Translations under genes and position numbers: made by a program
Part shown: positions 61,978 through 64,000 of the stretch, piece by piece
Position numbering within the stretch: the stretch's first letter is position 1
Layout: each line of letters starts with the position of its first letter
Assembly: GCF_001613505.1 (NCBI RefSeq)
Contig: NZ_BDCM01000017.1
Span: forward strand, 182,407-246,406
Length of the DNA: 64,000 nucleotides
Reading direction: 5' to 3'
Source of the DNA: Nocardia mikamii NBRC 108933
GTDB taxonomy: Bacteria > Actinomycetota > Actinomycetes > Mycobacteriales > Mycobacteriaceae
Notes under the pieces: model-generated
Seen by the model: the letters and a program-made list of their open reading frames with translations, nothing else
Database searches by the model: none
What the model was told of the DNA's origin: nothing

Positions 61978-63777
61978 TTACTCCACGTCGTCGTCGGCCT
62001 GTGCGCCCGCGAGTTCGTCGGCACGCTCCTCGGCGTCGGTATCACCGTCGACATCGGCTGCGGCCGCATTGAGGAACCACTGCAGTGCCTCGTCGGACCG
62101 GCCGGCGGCGAGCAGCGCCTCCGCATAGGCGTAGAACAACCGTGCCGACGCGGGACCGGAGCGCGAGGGATCCAGTTCCGGCGTCTGCAGGGTGACCACG
62201 GCCTGATCGTATTGGCCCAAATCCATTCGCGCACCGGCGACGACGATCCGAAGCTCGGTCGCCTCGTCGCCCGACAGCGCACGCGCCTCGTCGCTGCGGC
62301 CGAGTTCGATCGCGCGTTCGGGCCGTCCCAGCCCGCGTTCGCAATCGGCCATGACCGCCAGCAGACCCGAGCCGCCGGACATCCGGCGCGCGGTGCGCAG
62401 CTCGGACAGGGCTTCGGCCCACTCACCGGCGTGATAGGCGGTGACACCGGCCGTTTCGCGGACCACCGCGATGCGTCCGGCACGGCGCCGGGCGGCGCGC
62501 GCGTGTTCGAGCGCCTGCTCCGGATCCTCGTCGAGAAGCCGGGCGGCCATCACCAGATGCCGGGCGACCGCCTCGGCGTTGTTCTTGTCGAGGCTGAGCA
62601 GATCGCGGCGCACCGCGCCGTCCAGATCGCTCGCCTGCACGTCGTCCGGCAACGCGGGCTCGTCGGGCCGCCCCGCCCGGTTCTCGCCACCGACGCGGGC
62701 CCCTTCGCCACCCCGTCGCCGCGGCTCGCGATCCTCGAAGTTCGCGGCGGTCTCTGCCGCTTCCCCGGTGTGCGCGGGGGTCTCGGCCTCGTCGGCCGGC
62801 CCGAACCGACGCTCGGAGTCCGCGCCACCACGCCGGAACCCGCCGCGCCGATCACTCTCGCCCCGGCCGTAACCACCCGGACGATCGTCACGGCCGCCCG
62901 CGCCTCCCGGACGCCGGCCACCCTCGTCGCGCCGGAATCCGCCACGGCGATCATCCGTGCCGCGCCCGTGACCACCCGAGCGGCGATCTCCTTCGTCACG
63001 GCGGAATCCGCCCGAACGCCGGTCGTCGCCACCGCGCTCATAACCACCGGAACGACGATCGTCACCGCCGCGGCTGTAACCACCGGAACGACGGTCATCA
63101 CCACCACGGCTGTAACCACCGGAACGACGGTCATCACCACCACGGCTGTAACCACCGGAACGACGGTCATCACCACCACGGCCGGAATCGCCGGGGCGAC
63201 GGTCATCGCGACCGCGCTCATAACCACCGGAACGGCGATCGTCGCCACCGCGCGGGTGCCCACCCGAGCGGCGATCGTCGTCGCTGCGGCCGTAACCACC
63301 CGAGCGGCGATCATCACCACCGCGGCCGTGACCACCGGAGCGCCGGTCGTCGTTGTCACGTCGGAATCCACCCGAACGACGGTCATCGCTGCCGCGTTCA
63401 TATCCGCCCGATCGACGGTCGTCGCCCCCGCGCCCGTAACCACCGGAACGGCGATCGTCGTCGCTGCGGCCATATCCACCGGATCGGCGATCGTCGTCGC
63501 CACGCCTGAAGCCACCGGAGCGGCGTTCGTCTCCACCGCGGCTGTAACCGCCGGTGCCGCGATCGGATCCACGGCGGTCGTCTCCACGTCCCGAACCGCG
63601 CCGGTCGTCGTCACGCGCGCCGTAGCCACCGGAGCGGCGCGTATCGTCGCTGCGCCGGAAGCCTCCGGAGCGACGCTCTCCTTCTCCGCGGTCGTGGGCA
63701 GGTGTGCCGGAGCCGGCCGAGTCCGGACCGGTACTGCCACGGCGGAAGGGTCTCCTACCGTCGTCATGCTCCGACAC
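61978..63777 (-). CDS. TPR-like protein with long Arg/Gly/Asp repeat region (Rv1691-like)
   Basis: A 599-aa protein from a GTG (AAAGG site). Residues about 20-330 consist of more than 20 copies of a 12-residue unit like DDRRSGGYSRGG. The C-terminal 230 residues are helical, TPR-like (ARHLVMAARLLDEDPEQALEHARAARRRAG, with further similar pairs), matching Rv1691. The C-terminal part is the conserved one; the repeat region is disordered, strongly charged and probably variable in length. Unknown function. Confidence 0.85.
   Translation of the reverse strand: MSEHDDGRRPFRRGSTGPDSAGSGTPAHDRGEGERRSGGFRRSDDTRRSGGYGARDDDRRGSGRGDDRRGSDRGTGGYSRGGDERRSGGFRRGDDDRRSGGYGRSDDDRRSGGYGRGGDDRRSGGYERGSDDRRSGGFRRDNDDRRSGGHGRGGDDRRSGGYGRSDDDRRSGGHPRGGDDRRSGGYERGRDDRRPGDSGRGGDDRRSGGYSRGGDDRRSGGYSRGGDDRRSGGYSRGGDDRRSGGYERGGDDRRSGGFRRDEGDRRSGGHGRGTDDRRGGFRRDEGGRRPGGAGGRDDRPGGYGRGESDRRGGFRRGGADSERRFGPADEAETPAHTGEAAETAANFEDREPRRRGGEGARVGGENRAGRPDEPALPDDVQASDLDGAVRRDLLSLDKNNAEAVARHLVMAARLLDEDPEQALEHARAARRRAGRIAVVRETAGVTAYHAGEWAEALSELRTARRMSGGSGLLAVMADCERGLGRPERAIELGRSDEARALSGDEATELRIVVAGARMDLGQYDQAVVTLQTPELDPSRSGPASARLFYAYAEALLAAGRSDEALQWFLNAAAADVDGDTDAEERADELAGAQADDDVE
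63076..63183 (-). repeat. 36-bp tandem coding repeats in the TPR gene
   Basis: Three successive 36-bp copies start at 63076, 63112 and 63148. The first two are identical and the third differs only at its end. They encode the 12-residue unit and are prone to slippage. Confidence 0.8.
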
Positions 63778-64000
63778 AGCGTTACCTTTCTCTGATCCGG
63801 CACGAGCAGCCGGTGACGACATGCAAACCGTGCGCCGTTCGCCGGCACCTGTCTGCTACCACCATAAATTCAATCACGCGACACGAACGCGTCCCCACTT
63901 GCCCGGCCTGCGTGGCCATCGTGAAACGCCCTGCGGCGAACAGTAGTGACTTCTACGGTGGGACGACGGGGCCAAGCACACAAGGGGCGTATATGCGGAA

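Noticed and set aside
62850..63720. Regular 36-bp repeats that could be taken for a CRISPR array
   Set aside because: The repeats are contiguous, lack unique spacers and stay in frame in a long coding sequence, encoding a 12-residue protein repeat.
63993..64000. ATG with AAGGGG upstream at the very end of the window
   Set aside because: Only three bases past the start codon are visible, so a gene start cannot be supported.

Overview
This is a high-GC (about 70%) stretch of a mycolate-producing actinomycete. The best fit is a Nocardia species. Two things support this: an antigen-85-type mycolyltransferase at 39.0-40.1 kb, and a right-hand housekeeping block (about 42.7-63.8 kb, all minus strand apart from two small plus-strand inserts). 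That block keeps the Mycobacteriales gene order: TPR protein, HAD phosphatase, small conserved protein, tlyA, nadK, recN, steA, mctB/steB, pyrG, NUDIX, xerD, parA, scpA, scpB, rluB, cmk, der. The genus is an inference from codon use, gene order and protein style; no rRNA or tRNA gene was seen.

The left 42 kb is an accessory mosaic of transporter/regulator pairs, stress genes and small catabolic operons. From left to right: a methyltransferase, two membrane proteins, an MFS exporter with its ArsR repressor and a 32-bp palindrome (3.2-4.9 kb), a DUF2254 membrane protein, an operon of a DHFR-like reductase, a DGPF protein and an ECF42 sigma factor (6.5-8.7 kb), an HxlR regulator, a tiny Gln/Pro-rich secreted protein, a lipoprotein epoxide-hydrolase-like enzyme, a large LuxR-type ATPase regulator, DoxX, an ABC-F ATPase with a possible leader-peptide attenuator (15.2-17.1 kb), a chagasin-like protease inhibitor, a PF04672 methyltransferase, a PAS-GGDEF-EAL protein and a DHA2 exporter.

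From about 22.7 to 33.2 kb lies a degrading catabolic island. Intact genes are an MpaB/DUF2236 oxygenase, an acetoacetate-decarboxylase-family enzyme, an aldehyde dehydrogenase, a saccharopine-dehydrogenase-like reductase, an HSL-type esterase, a quinone oxidoreductase and a PucR regulator. Among them are at least five broken genes: a TetR fragment, an AraC regulator frameshifted by an 8-bp tandem duplication, an SDR fragment, a nonsense-interrupted second copy of the decarboxylase 5' end with its promoter, and an aldehyde dehydrogenase scrap. A repeated box (consensus GSTWACATTRCY) marks the promoters of this island and probably defines one regulon.

At 33.2-42.2 kb come further pairs: DUF3533 exporter with TetR, an IS5-like element with a damaged transposase and an additional orphan right end flanking a low-GC hypothetical gene, MerR with a divergent MFS exporter around a 22-bp palindrome, the mycolyltransferase, and a flavoprotein monooxygenase divergent from a TetR regulator.

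The housekeeping half covers chromosome segregation and condensation (parA, scpA, scpB, xerD), RNA modification and ribosome assembly (rluB, tlyA, der), nucleotide and cofactor synthesis (cmk, pyrG, nadK), DNA repair (recN) and cell division/envelope (steA-steB). Many of these genes overlap by 4 bp (ATGA/GTGA), which suggests translational coupling. Two proteins here carry long Arg/Gly/Asp-rich tandem repeats.
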